This document shows positions 12,601 through 24,192 of a stretch of DNA of 64,000 nt, one piece after another. The position numbers and the translations under genes are program-made. This stretch comes from Atrichornis clamosus (lineage: Eukaryota; Chordata; Aves; Passeriformes; Menuridae): contig WBMZ01009041.1 in assembly GCA_013400975.1 (NCBI GenBank), forward strand, positions 1 through 64,000, read 5' to 3'. The notes below the pieces were generated by a model. That model was not told the origin of the DNA. It did no database searches and worked only from the letters and a program-made list of their open reading frames with translations. Numbering within the stretch: the stretch's first letter is position 1; the number at the start of each line of letters is the position of its first letter.

Positions 12601-15600
12601 TAAGGACTACCTGTATTTGAATATTGTATGTGATTTATAAACACTCTGAGATATAATTTTTGTTATCATTTTGAACATCTGTATGGGATTCAGCCTTTCA
12701 CATATAGTCTATTACTTTTTCATTATACGAACTCATTTTCAAAGATATAATAAAGACATATATAGTGGTGAAAGCCTCATTTTCTTAGCAAAAGGGAACA
12801 CAGTAATTTTGACTGTTATTTAAAATACCACATGTAATAATATTCATTCTTACTGAAGAAAAAATTACCACAAAAATGTGAGTTTAAATCTTGGGATGAA
12901 TTATTTGCCTTTTTTTTTTTTTTCTGTGTTGCTGGGTTTTCTTAAGTATGAATAAAATTTCCACTTACGATTCATTAAAAAATGTCTTTATGGGTATTTC
13001 ATAAATTTGAATTATTTCTAATAATGCCTACATGGCAGCACCTCTGTAATTTCTTCATCTTTCTAGACTGCCATGATATTTGGTATTTTGAAGTAAGCTT
13101 TAGTATGAATATTGTCATAATCCTGTATTGGCTCATAAAAGATGGAATTTATAGTTAATACATAGAACTGTTCAGCTGTTTCTGCTACAGCAACATGCTT
13201 GGTGGGCCACTAGGAAGATTTATAATACAGTATAATTATTTTGGTTTTATAGACAAATATAAATGAATGATGTGAAATAAGGCCATAGCCAGATTCTCAC
13301 AGTCAAAAGAATTTCTGAAATAATATATTTCAGGATACCTTCTGCCCTTCTACTTTGTGAAAGCCTGAATAATTAAGTATTATTTTCCCTGTGGAGTTTG
13401 CGTGCTGATTGGGTGGTACCGTTAAACTCGATGAGCTTTGTTGTTGATTTTTTGAGTATGGGGCCTCAAGATGATACATGATCTGTATAATTTTATGGAC
13501 AAAAGGAACTGAAATCTTTCTGAAACATGTAAATCCAGCATTTCGCAGATCTGATCAACTTTTCTTCATAGCAGAATAGTGCAAATAGATTAGTTTTTAA
13601 TTCCACAGATACTTTGAGTTTATTATTCTGTGTTAGTGTCAGATAACCTTATTCTCTGCATGAAGAAGGACACATCTTTACAGAAGTTGGCTTTGTCAAG
13701 GTTTGGGCGTGCTGATGTCCCACATTTATATTGGAGGTTGTTGTGGTTTATGAGCAAATATAAGTAGATTATTTATTCTGGTGTATTACTTTTCATTTCA
13801 GCTTTTCTGTTTCATGCATGCTTTTCATGCTTTTCTGTTTTATACATTTTGTATAAATAGTTCAATTTAATTATTGTTGGAAATGGATGAATGGTCTCAG
13901 GAACCATCAAGCAAAGGTTTAGTTTAATTCAATTGAATGTATGTAATGTTACCTGTCTGAGATTAAATTTCAAATAACATTGAGAACAAAGAAATGAGAC
14001 CATGGTATAAAAAGACATTTGCAAACTAAGCAACAAGAACAAAAATTATTTCTAATTAATTTAGAGGGAATATAATTGAAGAGATCAGTGTTTTTCTGCC
14101 TGCAAGTGGCTGGATTTGTATGACATGGTACGACAAGCAGAGAACTAAGATAATGAGCAAACACCGACCAAAAAAAGAAGTATCAGCAGAAATGGTAACA
14201 AAAAGGACAGTGCTAAAAGATATTGTTATGAAATGGCCAGGTGATACTTGTCCGTCTCTGTTGTGACTGTACTTCCATTAAGCCTATTTCACTGTCTTGC
14301 CTTGCTTATTGCCTTCCAGCTATTACCAGTCAGTCTGAAAAAGGTATAACTGCTTCTTAAATGGCCACTTCCATTTCCGATGCTTCAGGCAAGCCCAGAT
14401 CTTATTAATTCAACAAGGGGTAGTCCGCCAAGCCCAGTGCTCAGTAGTCAGCCTTGTAAACAATCCAGAGAGCAAAGGGGTTTTAGTCCATCAGAAGGCA
14501 GTAGAATGATATGTATGTCCAATCTGGCCACCGGTTTGTGGGAGTCAAGATAAAACATGAAGAAGAAGGCAAATTGTTTTTTAACTAATGAATGCAGATA
14601 TCTGTGTTTCATCAGACTTACGGAAGGAGCAGATACCAATTAGGAAATGTCACCTGTCAATAATTTTAAAATACATTTTAAAAATAGTGATAAGGACATT
14701 ACTTCACCAAGGCACAGAGAATAAAGTCCCAGTGAAGTCAGGATAAATCAGGTAAAATAAAAGAATTGGTCTCACTTTTGATCTCTTCTTGATGAGACAA
14801 TGGTAACACTAATTTCTTTTGCTGGTAATTTAAATGATGGACCATTTAAACCTACCTAGTGAGACAATCTACTTCTTTGTCTTCTAGTATGAAACACAGT
14901 GAGAGAAAGGTGGAGGGGAGGCATCAGGCTTTCTCAGTGTAGCCCTTGAATGGTTACGAGCCATGACTGCAATGTCTTTTATAAAAAGACATCTTTAACT
15001 GGCAGTCTAAGTTCAGATGTCTTATTTTCATGTGAATTTGTCTCTGAATTTCAGTTGTGAAACAAGTTAGTATTCAGTTAGTATATAGATTATACACATG
15101 TTTTCATGTGGAAAATAAAAACTGTGGCACCTAGCAACATAAATTTTTAAAAGAGTTTAGTAGTGTTCTTCACTGTCTTCAGCTGTTTAAATTACATTAT
15201 ATCAACACTGCTTCAAGGAGATGAATGCAGACATAGTAACATATACCTTATGAGATTCAAACATGTGTGCACATGTTTATTTTCTGCATGTTGTCTGTTT
15301 ATATCTCGATTTATAATTTAAATTTTGATACAGAACTCCATAAATAATACAACACATAAGATGCATGTTTTATAAATAGATAGATAGATAGATAGATATT
15401 TATAAAAACGTTTCATGTAAGCAAGTGATGTGAAGGATTATGACTGTCAAATATCTGCCATTCAACATATAAATATTTATGGATTCCTTATTTTGTGTCA
15501 GCAAATTCCTGACACAGAAACTAGGAGAACTAGAAGCCTTCCTTTATTCACTATTTGATCCACACCTTCATGCAGCCTAGGTTTAATTTTTGCACATAAG

Positions 15601-15972
15601 TTTCTTTGCACTTCAGCCTAAGAGAACTGCTTGGGTTTTTTCTCACAGTCACTGATAGGTGGCTTTACTTTGTGTGACCTTTTGTGTGTAGCAAGCAGGA
15701 CATAGTTGTTTCAATTATCTTTTTTCAGTATGCTGCTGGAGTAAAGTTTTGTTATAGAATTAACCAAAACATTAACATCACTAATGCCTACACAGGGTCT
15801 TCATTTTGATAATTATTCCTAAGCAACTCCAGACCTAGAGAAAATAAGATTTGAAACAAACAATAGCTATACGCTTCCAATTTGTTTTAATTACTTTAAA
15901 TTGAGTAAAAACCTGTGATAAAAATGTTTATTGTCAAATTTTCTTGAATTCCAGAACACTGAACACAGACTG
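9691..15972. other. Unique AT-rich non-coding stretch
   Basis: About 6.3 kb with no mobile element or exon that I can recognise. It contains a 16-A run at about 11140-11156, a T run at about 12910-12924, a short duplicated 'gcttttcatgcttttctgttt' stretch near 13803-13840 and a GATA array at 15376-15399. Frames at 12222-12503 (93 codons), 13970-14164 and 14448-14639 show no domain. Confidence 0.6.
15376..15399 (+). repeat. (GATA)n microsatellite
   Basis: There are about six GATA/ATAG units in a row inside 'tttataaatagatagata...gatatttat'. It is short and perfect, so length variation between individuals is likely. Confidence 0.9.
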
Positions 15973-16383
15973 TTCTAGAGCACAAGTCCTGTGAGGAGCA
16001 GCTGAGGGAGCTGGGCTTGTTTAGCCTGGAGAAAAGGAGGCTCAGGGGTGATTTTTTCACTCTCTAGGACTACCCGAAAGGAGGGTGTAGCGAGGGGAAG
16101 GTCGGTCTCTTCTCCGAAGCAGCAAGAGGTAGAACAAGGGGCAATGATTTCCAGTTGCACCAGGGCAAGGTTAAATTGGATATTAGGAAAAATTTCCTCA
16201 TCAAAAGCTGCCAAGCTGTGACTTGGGAAGTGTCTGAGTTGCTGTCCCTGGATATGTTTGAAAGACTCATGGATGTGGCACTTAGAGAGACAGGTTACTG
16301 GTGGATTTAGCAACAGTAGGTTAATGGTTGGACTTGATCATCTTAGAGGTACTTTCCAACAAAAATGATTTCATGATTCTATG
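15973..16383 (+). mobile_element. CR1 retroposon, 3' 410 bp
   Basis: A clear CR1 3' region, collinear with the family. It runs 'gagcacaagtcctgtgagg', 'gagctgggcttgtttagcct', 'gagaaaaggaggctcagggg', 'ggatattaggaaaaatttcc', 'ggttggacttgatcatctta' and the terminal 'gatttcatgattctatgc'. It covers the last codons of ORF2 plus the 3' UTR and is 5' truncated at about 15973. Open frames on its minus strand (112 and 66 codons) are antisense shadows. No target-site duplication could be placed by eye. Confidence 0.93.
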
Positions 16384-17054
16384 CTTTTCTATATGAAGCA
16401 TTTTATCTTATTTCACTAACCTTTGTGTAAATCTTTGGCTCTTCTTTCAAATACTGTAATAGTAGATTTTGAAGGATTCCTGTAATCCAGGAACCTGTGG
16501 TCCTTCCAAGAATTTCAGAAGTAAACTATATTGAGGTCTTACCAAAGTGAGTAAAATCTATGCTAAAATGTCATAAGAATTTTAAGACATTCTAGCACAA
16601 AAAAATCATAGCGCAACTTTTCTGATATTTTTCTTTCTATATCTGTGAATTTCACACTGGTTGTGTGGCAATTCTATAGCGTCTTGTTTGCTTTTGAATG
16701 TAGTCTCTTGGTTCTCCTGCATTTCAGAGCTTTACCACTATATAAGAAACACAGATGCAAAACTGCCTGTGACGTGTTTGACAACTCTGTTATATTCTTT
16801 TCCCCTGAATCATGGAATTTCTTAAACGAAATGAATAGATGAAAAAAATGTGTACTTTTGTTAATGACTTAGGAATTGTTACATTAAGAAGATGTTTGGT
16901 TAATCTAAAAATAATGAAAAGTTGAAAAGTGCTGTCAGCACTGGCACTTACTTGCAAGTGATACATACCATTTATGGAAACTGTGTGTTGTGACAGGTCA
17001 GTCTGGTTTTTCATGTCTGTGAAGAATACCAGATTGCTAACTCTAAATTTCAGG
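16384..17054. other. Unique AT-rich stretch between repeats
   Basis: No recognisable feature. Frames of 65-74 codons on both strands have no domain. Confidence 0.55.
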
Positions 17055-17137
17055 TCTTCTCATTTTTACTTTTTCTTTTTCTTTTCCTTTTTCTTTTCAA
17101 TTTTTTTTATTTTCCTTTTCCTTTTCATTTTTCTTTT

Positions 17138-17176
<39 letters not shown>
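17055..17176 (+). repeat. T-rich / polypyrimidine tract
   Basis: The first part has units of the TTTTC/CTTTT type, interrupted by a few A. It then becomes a nearly pure T run of about 36 bases (17140-17175). Lysine-rich and phenylalanine-rich translations on the two strands are artefacts of this composition. The long homopolymer is also a place where assembly length is uncertain. Confidence 0.93.
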
Positions 17177-17374
17177 GTGTCTGAGAAACTGAGAAAAAGA
17201 GAGGGTGGAAGTTAGACTTTCACGATCTGAAAGAAGATATATGTCTTGAGAATAAGTTAGTGTAATAATTTTTTTTCTGCATATATTTGCAATGAAGAAA
17301 TATTCTTTTGTCTTTCTATTATGTCCTTGCCTAATGTGTCTTCCCAAGGTATATATTAAATATCATATCATGTC

Positions 17375-17416
17375 ATATACGCACATATATAATACATATA
17401 TATATATATAATATAT
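17375..17416. repeat. AT dinucleotide-rich microsatellite
   Basis: A 'catatacgcacatatataatac' lead-in is followed by about ten AT units ending 'ataatatatgtgg'. It is imperfect. Confidence 0.75.
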
Positions 17417-18530
17417 GTGGTGTGAGTGACCTATATTCCCTGGCAATTTAACAATATCAGTAATCCAGCTACTCACAGTTATTGAGCAGTAACAACTTTC
17501 AAGCATTACAGATTGATCACAATTGCAAAGAAGTGACAAAAATTTAGATGTCATATGATTCAAAGGTAGAATCATATTGTCCTGTACATTTATGTATTTT
17601 TCTTTCCAGTATGAATATAATTTATTTTTTTGCTGAAAACCAAAATAAAACCAAAATAAAACATAACAAAAAAGTAGTAAAAAGGTAATTAAGACTTGAC
17701 CTCATTTGGTTAATATAGTGATATAACAGACTAATGCACTTTCCAAGGAGAAATAAAGGAAATATCAAACTTTTTAGGTCAATATTACGTTATATTAGGT
17801 AAATTTGAGTTAATTGAGTTATTTTATTTATGGACTTTTTAATATGCTACTGTTTTCATGCTTTGAATTAAACAGTAATTGAAAACTTGAACATTTGGTG
17901 TTGCTTTTTAAAATTTTCTCTGAACTAGTGAACACCTTGGTAGGTAAAAGGATTCTTTTGCAAACAGATGGAACATAACTAAAAACTTGACTTGTGTTTT
18001 CATTTCTTTTGTTTTATTTTCTACCTCATATCCTGTGATATTTAATACAGTGAAAAAATAGGAACAGTGAGCAATGAAAATATGATCTTGAAAAGTCTGT
18101 CTATAGGACAAAAACCCCTGGATTTTAGTACTTGGCATTTATCTTGTTTTGATTCTTTTCAAAGCACTTGCTAACTCCCAGGTTTTTGTATAGGCAGGAC
18201 TAATTTCAGAGTCTCAGAACAATGTATGGTAATATTCCTCAGAAAAGGAAAGATGATTTTATCAGTTAGACTGAAGAAAGTTATACACTTCTGAATATAA
18301 ACTGAACTAAGAAAAATTGCAATTAATTTAGAAATTTCCAGAAATAACAAGTAAAATTTACAAGGGAAACAAAAGGTAGAACTGGGCCTGACACAGGAAG
18401 ATACTAGCAGGGAAGACACTTCAAAGCTTCAGCTGCAATAAAAATGAAAGGAATGCCATTTTGCCATTTCAGGATAGTCTTTCTTCCCAACTCTTACAAT
18501 GTCCCCTTTGATTTTAAATATTAACCACAA
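17417..18530. other. Unique AT-rich stretch
   Basis: No recognisable repeat or exon. A small imperfect duplication 'ccaaaataaaaccaaaataaaa' lies at about 17640-17661. Confidence 0.55.
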
Positions 18531-18706
18531 ATCATAGAATTGTAGAATATCCTCAGTTGGAAGGCACCCACAAGAATCATCAAAGCCCAGCTCTTAGCCT
18601 TGCACATCCCCAGGAGTCACACCAGATACCTGAGAGCATTGGCCAAGCACTTCTTGAACTCTGCCAGGTTTGATGCTGTCACCACTTCCCTGGGGAGTCC
18701 CAATGG
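18531..18706 (-). mobile_element. CR1 retroposon, 3' 175 bp
   Basis: On the plus strand it starts with 'atcatagaattgtagaat', followed by 'atcctcagttggaaggcacc', 'cccaggagtcacaccagata', 'ctgagagcattggccaagca' and 'cttccctggggagtccc'. This is the reverse complement of a CR1 3' end. It belongs to the subtype with the 'gtgtgattcttggggttgtc' style 3' UTR, as do 22975-24192 and 52377-52800. It is 5' truncated at its right side. Confidence 0.92.
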
Positions 18707-19754
18707 AAGCCAAAGACTAAACTGTCAGTAACTGAAGTGAGAACAGAATTTTATCCACAATCCTTATCCATACCCTGCAGATTTTCTGTGCATGTTTGGG
18801 TCATTATTTCATTATTCATGCTTTCATATTTAATTTTATTTGGTCTGTAATTTTCAATTTGCTGCAGGTCAAGATATCCCTGAAGAGCTTTGGACACTAC
18901 TAGAAGGATCTGTAGGATCAGAAGTCCATTAAATGAAAAAAAAAATTATTTTGTCCAATGTTTATTATATTATTAATGAAGCCATGACACCACTATCCAT
19001 AACAAAAGTCGCACCTATAATAGTCTCTCTCATTCCAGATAATATTGTAGAAGGACTGCATCCATGTAATATACTATTCTGAAGACTGAGATAAGTTTAG
19101 GCATGCTTTTGAAGTGTTGTAAAATCTTGGCTTTAATAAAACAGTTCAGCTTTTCAGTTTACTGGTACTTCATTCATAAAAATTGATTTGTAAGATTGAA
19201 GTACATTGATATATTAAAGCTGAACCTTGGCAGAAAGGTTTTTTGGTAAGTCATCTAGACTTTCTAAGGACTTTTAAGTAACTGGATTAGTGACCAGATT
19301 TATCCTAAGGTAGAATAATGTAGTCCTACCATAAAAATGTTTATTATTGTTGGGTTTCTATTTGACTCAATGTCATTATCAACATTTAATCAATGTTTCC
19401 ATTTGTGGAAACAGTTTCTTTCTAAACTACTGTGAAGTACAGATGCATCTTTGACAATTTTTTTTAATCCATCAGAATTAAGAATATATTTTTATCCAAA
19501 AATTGCGATCATGTGGACCAGACTGAAAGATTCCTAATATAAGAAGTGTCTTAATAAGCAGGGTAAAACTTACCTGCCATGTACTATTCATTTCTAGTGG
19601 GGCAAGAGAAAGAGAGCATTTGTATTTCCAAGGAAAAATGATTCCTTTCTTTGAATTTTAGAATGTCTTTGAAATTAATGCTACTAATTTTGGCTTTCTT
19701 TGTCTCTGATTGGTAGAAAGAGGCCTAAGCTCTCTTTGGCTTTGTAAGGTGGAT
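18707..19754. other. Unique AT-rich stretch
   Basis: No recognisable repeat, exon or RNA gene is visible here. Confidence 0.5.
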
Positions 19755-20000
19755 TTACAGAGGAGATTCAGATTAGATATTAGAAAAAAAAATTCACTGT
19801 CAGGGTGGTCAGGCATTGGAATAGGTTGCCCAGGGAGGTGGTGAAGTTACCACCTCTGGAGGTGTTTGAGGCATCTAGGATTGGTGCTGGGTGTTGTGGT
19901 TTAGTGGTTCAAGGGTTACAGTGGCAGTGCTGGATGGATGGTTGGACTGGGTGATCTTAAAGGTCTCTTCCTACCTTGATTATTCTGTTATTCTATGATT
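19755..20000 (+). mobile_element. CR1 retroposon, 3' 245 bp
   Basis: CR1 3' sequence in order: 'gattagatattag', 'aataggttgcccagggagg', 'ggtggtgaagttaccacctc', 'ggaggtgtttgagg', 'ggttggactgggtgatct' and a terminal 'attctgttattctatgatt'. It is 5' truncated and covers the last residues of ORF2 and the 3' UTR. This copy resembles the 15973 copy more than the 18531 copy. Confidence 0.92.
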
Positions 20001-22974
20001 TGCTTGGCAATGCAATGCATGTTAGTAAAAATATATTGAGGTGACTTAGAGAGAATAATAATGAGACATAGAAACTTCAGTAATCCAAATGAGGAGCTCG
20101 TATTTTATCTCCGAGGGGAGTAAATGAAAGTCACCAACATTTACAGGACATTTGGTACCCCACCCGTAAAGGTTGCAAACAAAAGAAAACTGTCATAACT
20201 GTAGTCAGCATCACTCAGTATTTCCTGCTCCCTATTGTGAAAGACAAGATGGAAAGCTGTAAGGATGCAGGTTTTCTTTCTCTTAGTTATGGTTTAAAGC
20301 TATGGTTGACAAGCAATGGAAATCTGGCAGGATCCCTGGCACTACAATACCTGGAAATTACTGCATCAGATGAAATTACCCTGATTATATTTAAGTTTAC
20401 AATTGTATGTGCAGAGTGCCTGTATGTTTTCCTAATTTCCCCCTTAAATGCAATGATTGGACTGCTTTAATATTCACTATTTTATTGACACCTGCACATA
20501 AATTGGAAGAATGCATGGATTCAGGGAATTTTCTGCTGCACACTCTGTCTTGATAATTGTATCATTCAAGCCGGTTGAGGCTTGAAAACAGCCTGATTCC
20601 ATGGAGAAAGCTCACAGCATTCAGTGCAAACCAGTTTGGTGCTTTAAATCTTAAAGAATGCTGCTTGCCATGAACAAAGACCATTCTTCATGTCTTTTGT
20701 CTAAATGACAAAGGAAAACAAATTTTAAGTGGTGTGTTATCACTCTCAAATGGAATTTCTGTATTCCTTCCAGATCATACATGGTATGTTCTGAAGCTGG
20801 ATTATGATACACTATGCAGGTTTTCTTGCAGGTGGTGGGTAGGCAGATCATTCCAAGATGCTGATAGATGCTCAGAAAACAGATGTTTTTCCACACACCA
20901 TCTGTGTTGATGTATTTCAGTCACCTTGAATGCTGGTGTTCCTTTAAGTGTCAGTTACTATATCTACCAGTACATACTCAATCCAGGAGTATTTTTGAAC
21001 ACTTTCTGAGAGAACTGTGTGAAAAACACATACTTGAGCTATCCTGAATATATGAAATAAGCCTTATTTTTTTTTCAGGCTGTGAATCCTAGTGGAATTT
21101 CACCACTAAATGCTGACTCAAGTAGCTAATTTAGCAGCAGATTAGCTTTATGCATGCAAATGTTCCCATTAACATCTGCAGGCTTGATTGCAGGTTTACA
21201 TTTATACAAATATGAGCACTTTTATGCATGAGAGACCAATAGATATTATTTATGTCTCAAACTTTGCAATTAGTAGTAGCTATTATTTCAGTGTATTCTT
21301 GTTGCCTCCCAGGTATAGCCTGGAAAGATACATTGGAAATTTGATGTATTTCTAAAATATTCCATAAATTTGTAGCTATGACACACTTTCCTCCTCTCTA
21401 TAGACTGAATTTGATAGCCTGCTGAAAATTGCAATATAGAAAGTGATTCAATTGTGATGCTTACCAATATTTTAACATTTCAAGGTAAGACAAAGAGAGG
21501 GGAAAAGAATGAGTTGTGATAATACTTGAAATGTCAAATTTTGTGTCTATCATCTTTACCAAAATAAGAGTCATGACATGTGCTTCTTCAAATGCAGCCT
21601 CTACATATGTAAGCTCCGTGAGCAGATGGAGATATGCCTCCTTTATCTCACTTCCCTTTAGCTTGCTCTGAAACAGACTTAAGAAACCTGAGACTGGTAA
21701 ACTAGTTTGGAAGTTAGACTGATTCTGTGCTAGTACTGAAGAGGCATATATATTGTTTTAAGGAATTGAAATAACCTTAATTATTTTGCATATAAGTTAC
21801 CTCCAGTTTCTGGGAACAGTAATCACTGGCATCCATGCGGACCATATTAGAAGTATAGCCTGGACTCACACTACTTTACCACGATTTGTGTCTCTCAACT
21901 TTTTCTCAGAAGAAGCTGAATTACACTTCTAAGTCACATATAGAAGCAGAGATTTTGACAAGAACTGTTAAAAAAACCACAACCAAAATGAACCAATCAA
22001 ACAAAAAACCCTACCAAAAGCACAGCAAAGTATTGCAAAAATCTCCTGAATTCAAGACATCTAAACCAGGTTGTCTAAGTTTTCAAATTTTTCAGGTGTC
22101 TTTTGCCCGTTAAGGATCAACTTTTGATATTCCAGCATTTCCATATCAGTAAAATTGATGCTAAATCCGTGAAATGTTATTTATGTTCATATCTGCCTTC
22201 TAAGTAACAATGGTAAATGTATGGACCATACTTTCATTTTCATTTCTTCGCATGGGTCTGTTCCTCTGCTTAGGTATGTCACCGCTGACTTGTCCCTTCT
22301 TCCATTGTTTCCTGTCCATGTTATAATATGCTTGGAACATCTTTAATTTGCAGTCCTGGCTGGAGCAGGATTTAATCAGCTGTATAAAAGAGGGAGTTCA
22401 TTTGAACCAGCTTTCTCAAGTTTACCATTTTTGGTCACTCTTTTCAGCATCCTGTACCTCTAAGAGTTTAGAAGTTGTGTTTGCCTTTAATGCAACATGG
22501 AAAATTATGCATAAAATGTGTTAATCAAAATGTATTTATCTTGGACTTACTTTTTTCACTGAATTCCATAAACACATACTTGGTACACTTGTGCTTTGTG
22601 ATAGACTGAAATGTTAGTGCAGATATGCGTCCTCTATTAACAGAATTTCAGAAGAAATCTTAAGTGATCTTTTTTCATTTTCTTTTCAGTAGACTTCAGA
22701 ATTCAGTGGAATTTACTATTTATTATTTTCTTTAGAAGAGCAAGGACAAATCCATTTCTGCATCTGGTCACAAGAAAAGAAAGCAGAAGCATTAAATCTA
22801 GTTCATAGTTAGGATTCAGTCCACATCCTTTTAGAAAACATTTGTTGTTTAACTCATTGTCTCATATAACATAGTCTCTATTACAAAGAATAATAGAATA
22901 TTTTCAGTATAAGAGAGGTAAATCATCCACTGGCAAATGTTGGGATGGTGGTGTTCTTTGATACTCTATGTGTC
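20001..22974. other. Unique AT-rich stretch
   Basis: No repeat family or exon recognised. Frames at 20237-20470 (77 codons) and 20651-20896 (81 codons, minus) show no domain. A small A/C-rich patch lies at about 21970-22025. Confidence 0.55.
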
Positions 22975-24192
22975 TCCCTTGAGAAGTCTTGTATGGAAAA
23001 AAACATTAGGAATGTCTGGTCATAGCCAGCAGAGGTTCATGATAGGAATGTCCTGCATAACCAACTTAATTTCCTTTTCTGACATAGTCACCCATCTAGT
23101 GACCAAGGAAAGCCGCTAGATGGAGTGGTTTTCAAGTTCAGCAAGGATTTTGACACTCCTTGGCACGGTATCCTTCTGGACAAAATGTCCATCACATGCT
23201 GCATTGGGTCAGCAATTGCCTGATGGGTCAGGCTCAAAGAGGTACAGTAAATTGAGTTACATCGGGCTGGTGGCCAGTCATCAGTGGGGTTCCCCAGAGA
23301 TCAATTTTAGAACCAGTACTCTTTAATGTTATTCTAAATCTCTGGATGCAGGAACTGAGTGAACCTTAAGTGAGTTTACCAATAGTACTAAGTTAGGAGG
23401 ATCTAGGACGATAGACTAGAGACCTGGGACATCACCAACTGTATGAAATTTAATAACAGCATACCAGAATCTCTCCCCTGGGACAGGGCAATCCCGGTTA
23501 CACATATGAATTGGGGGAAGAGAGACTGGAAGGCACCCCTCTAGAAAGTAATGTGTGGGTTAGGGTTGATGACAAGTTAAATATGAGTCAGCAGTGCCCG
23601 GTCAGCCAGGAGGGCCATCCGTGTCCTGGGGGCATCAGGCACAACATCACAAGCCGGGCAAGGGAGGGGATTGTCCCGCTCTGCTCTGCACTGGTCCCAC
23701 CTTGAGTCCTGTTTTGGGTGCCTCAACATAAGAAATAAATCAAACTGTTAGACTGCTCTCAGAGGAGGGCAACCAAGATGGTGAAAAGTCTCAAGAGTCA
23801 AGACTTAGGAGGAACAGCTGAGGTCACTTGTCTTGTTCAGCCTGGGGAAGAGAAGGCTGAGGGGTGACCCCTTCATGATCTACACCTTCCCAAAAGGAGG
23901 CAGCAGAAGAGAAAATGCTCATCTCCTCTCTCTGGTAATCAGCAACAGGACACGAGAAAATTGAATGAAGCTGCATCAGGGGAAGTTCAGACTGGAGATT
24001 AGGAAAAGGTTCTTCACTGAGAGGATGGTTGGTCCCTGGGACAGGGTTCCCCAGAAAATGCTCATGGCACCAGGCCTGTCAGAGTTCAGTGAGCATCCAC
24101 ATGATGCTCTTACTCTTGTGATTTAATTTTAGGTAGTTCTGTCAGGAGCAAATAATTGGAGTCGATGTTCCTACTAACCAATTCTATTGTAA
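22975..24192 (+). mobile_element. CR1 retroposon with decayed ORF2 C-terminal region
   Basis: The second longest CR1 copy (about 1.2 kb). It includes coding remnants of the ORF2 reverse transcriptase: the 'tgcataaccaacttaatttcc' segment near 23052; 'DDKLNMSQQC' at 23568-23597 and 'REGIVPLCSALV' at 23661-23696, both in one 64-codon frame; then the 'agcctggggaagagaaggc' and 'agattaggaaaaggttcttc' words of the 3' end. The tail at about 24090-24192 is diverged but ends in a recognisable 'ggagtcgatg...ccaattcta' terminus. Stops and frameshifts interrupt the coding part, and at about 23110-23135 part of the conserved coding segment appears deleted. The left edge is uncertain by about 50 bases. Confidence 0.9.

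Noticed and set aside
15975..16313. 112-codon minus-strand frame
   Set aside because: It is antisense to a clear plus-strand CR1 3' end.
17066..17347. Lysine-rich 93-codon frame
   Set aside because: It is the translation of a T/C-rich low-complexity tract on the opposite strand.
19890..19905. 'gttgtggttt' as an LTR start
   Set aside because: It lies within a collinear CR1 3' end, so the LTR-like word is coincidental.
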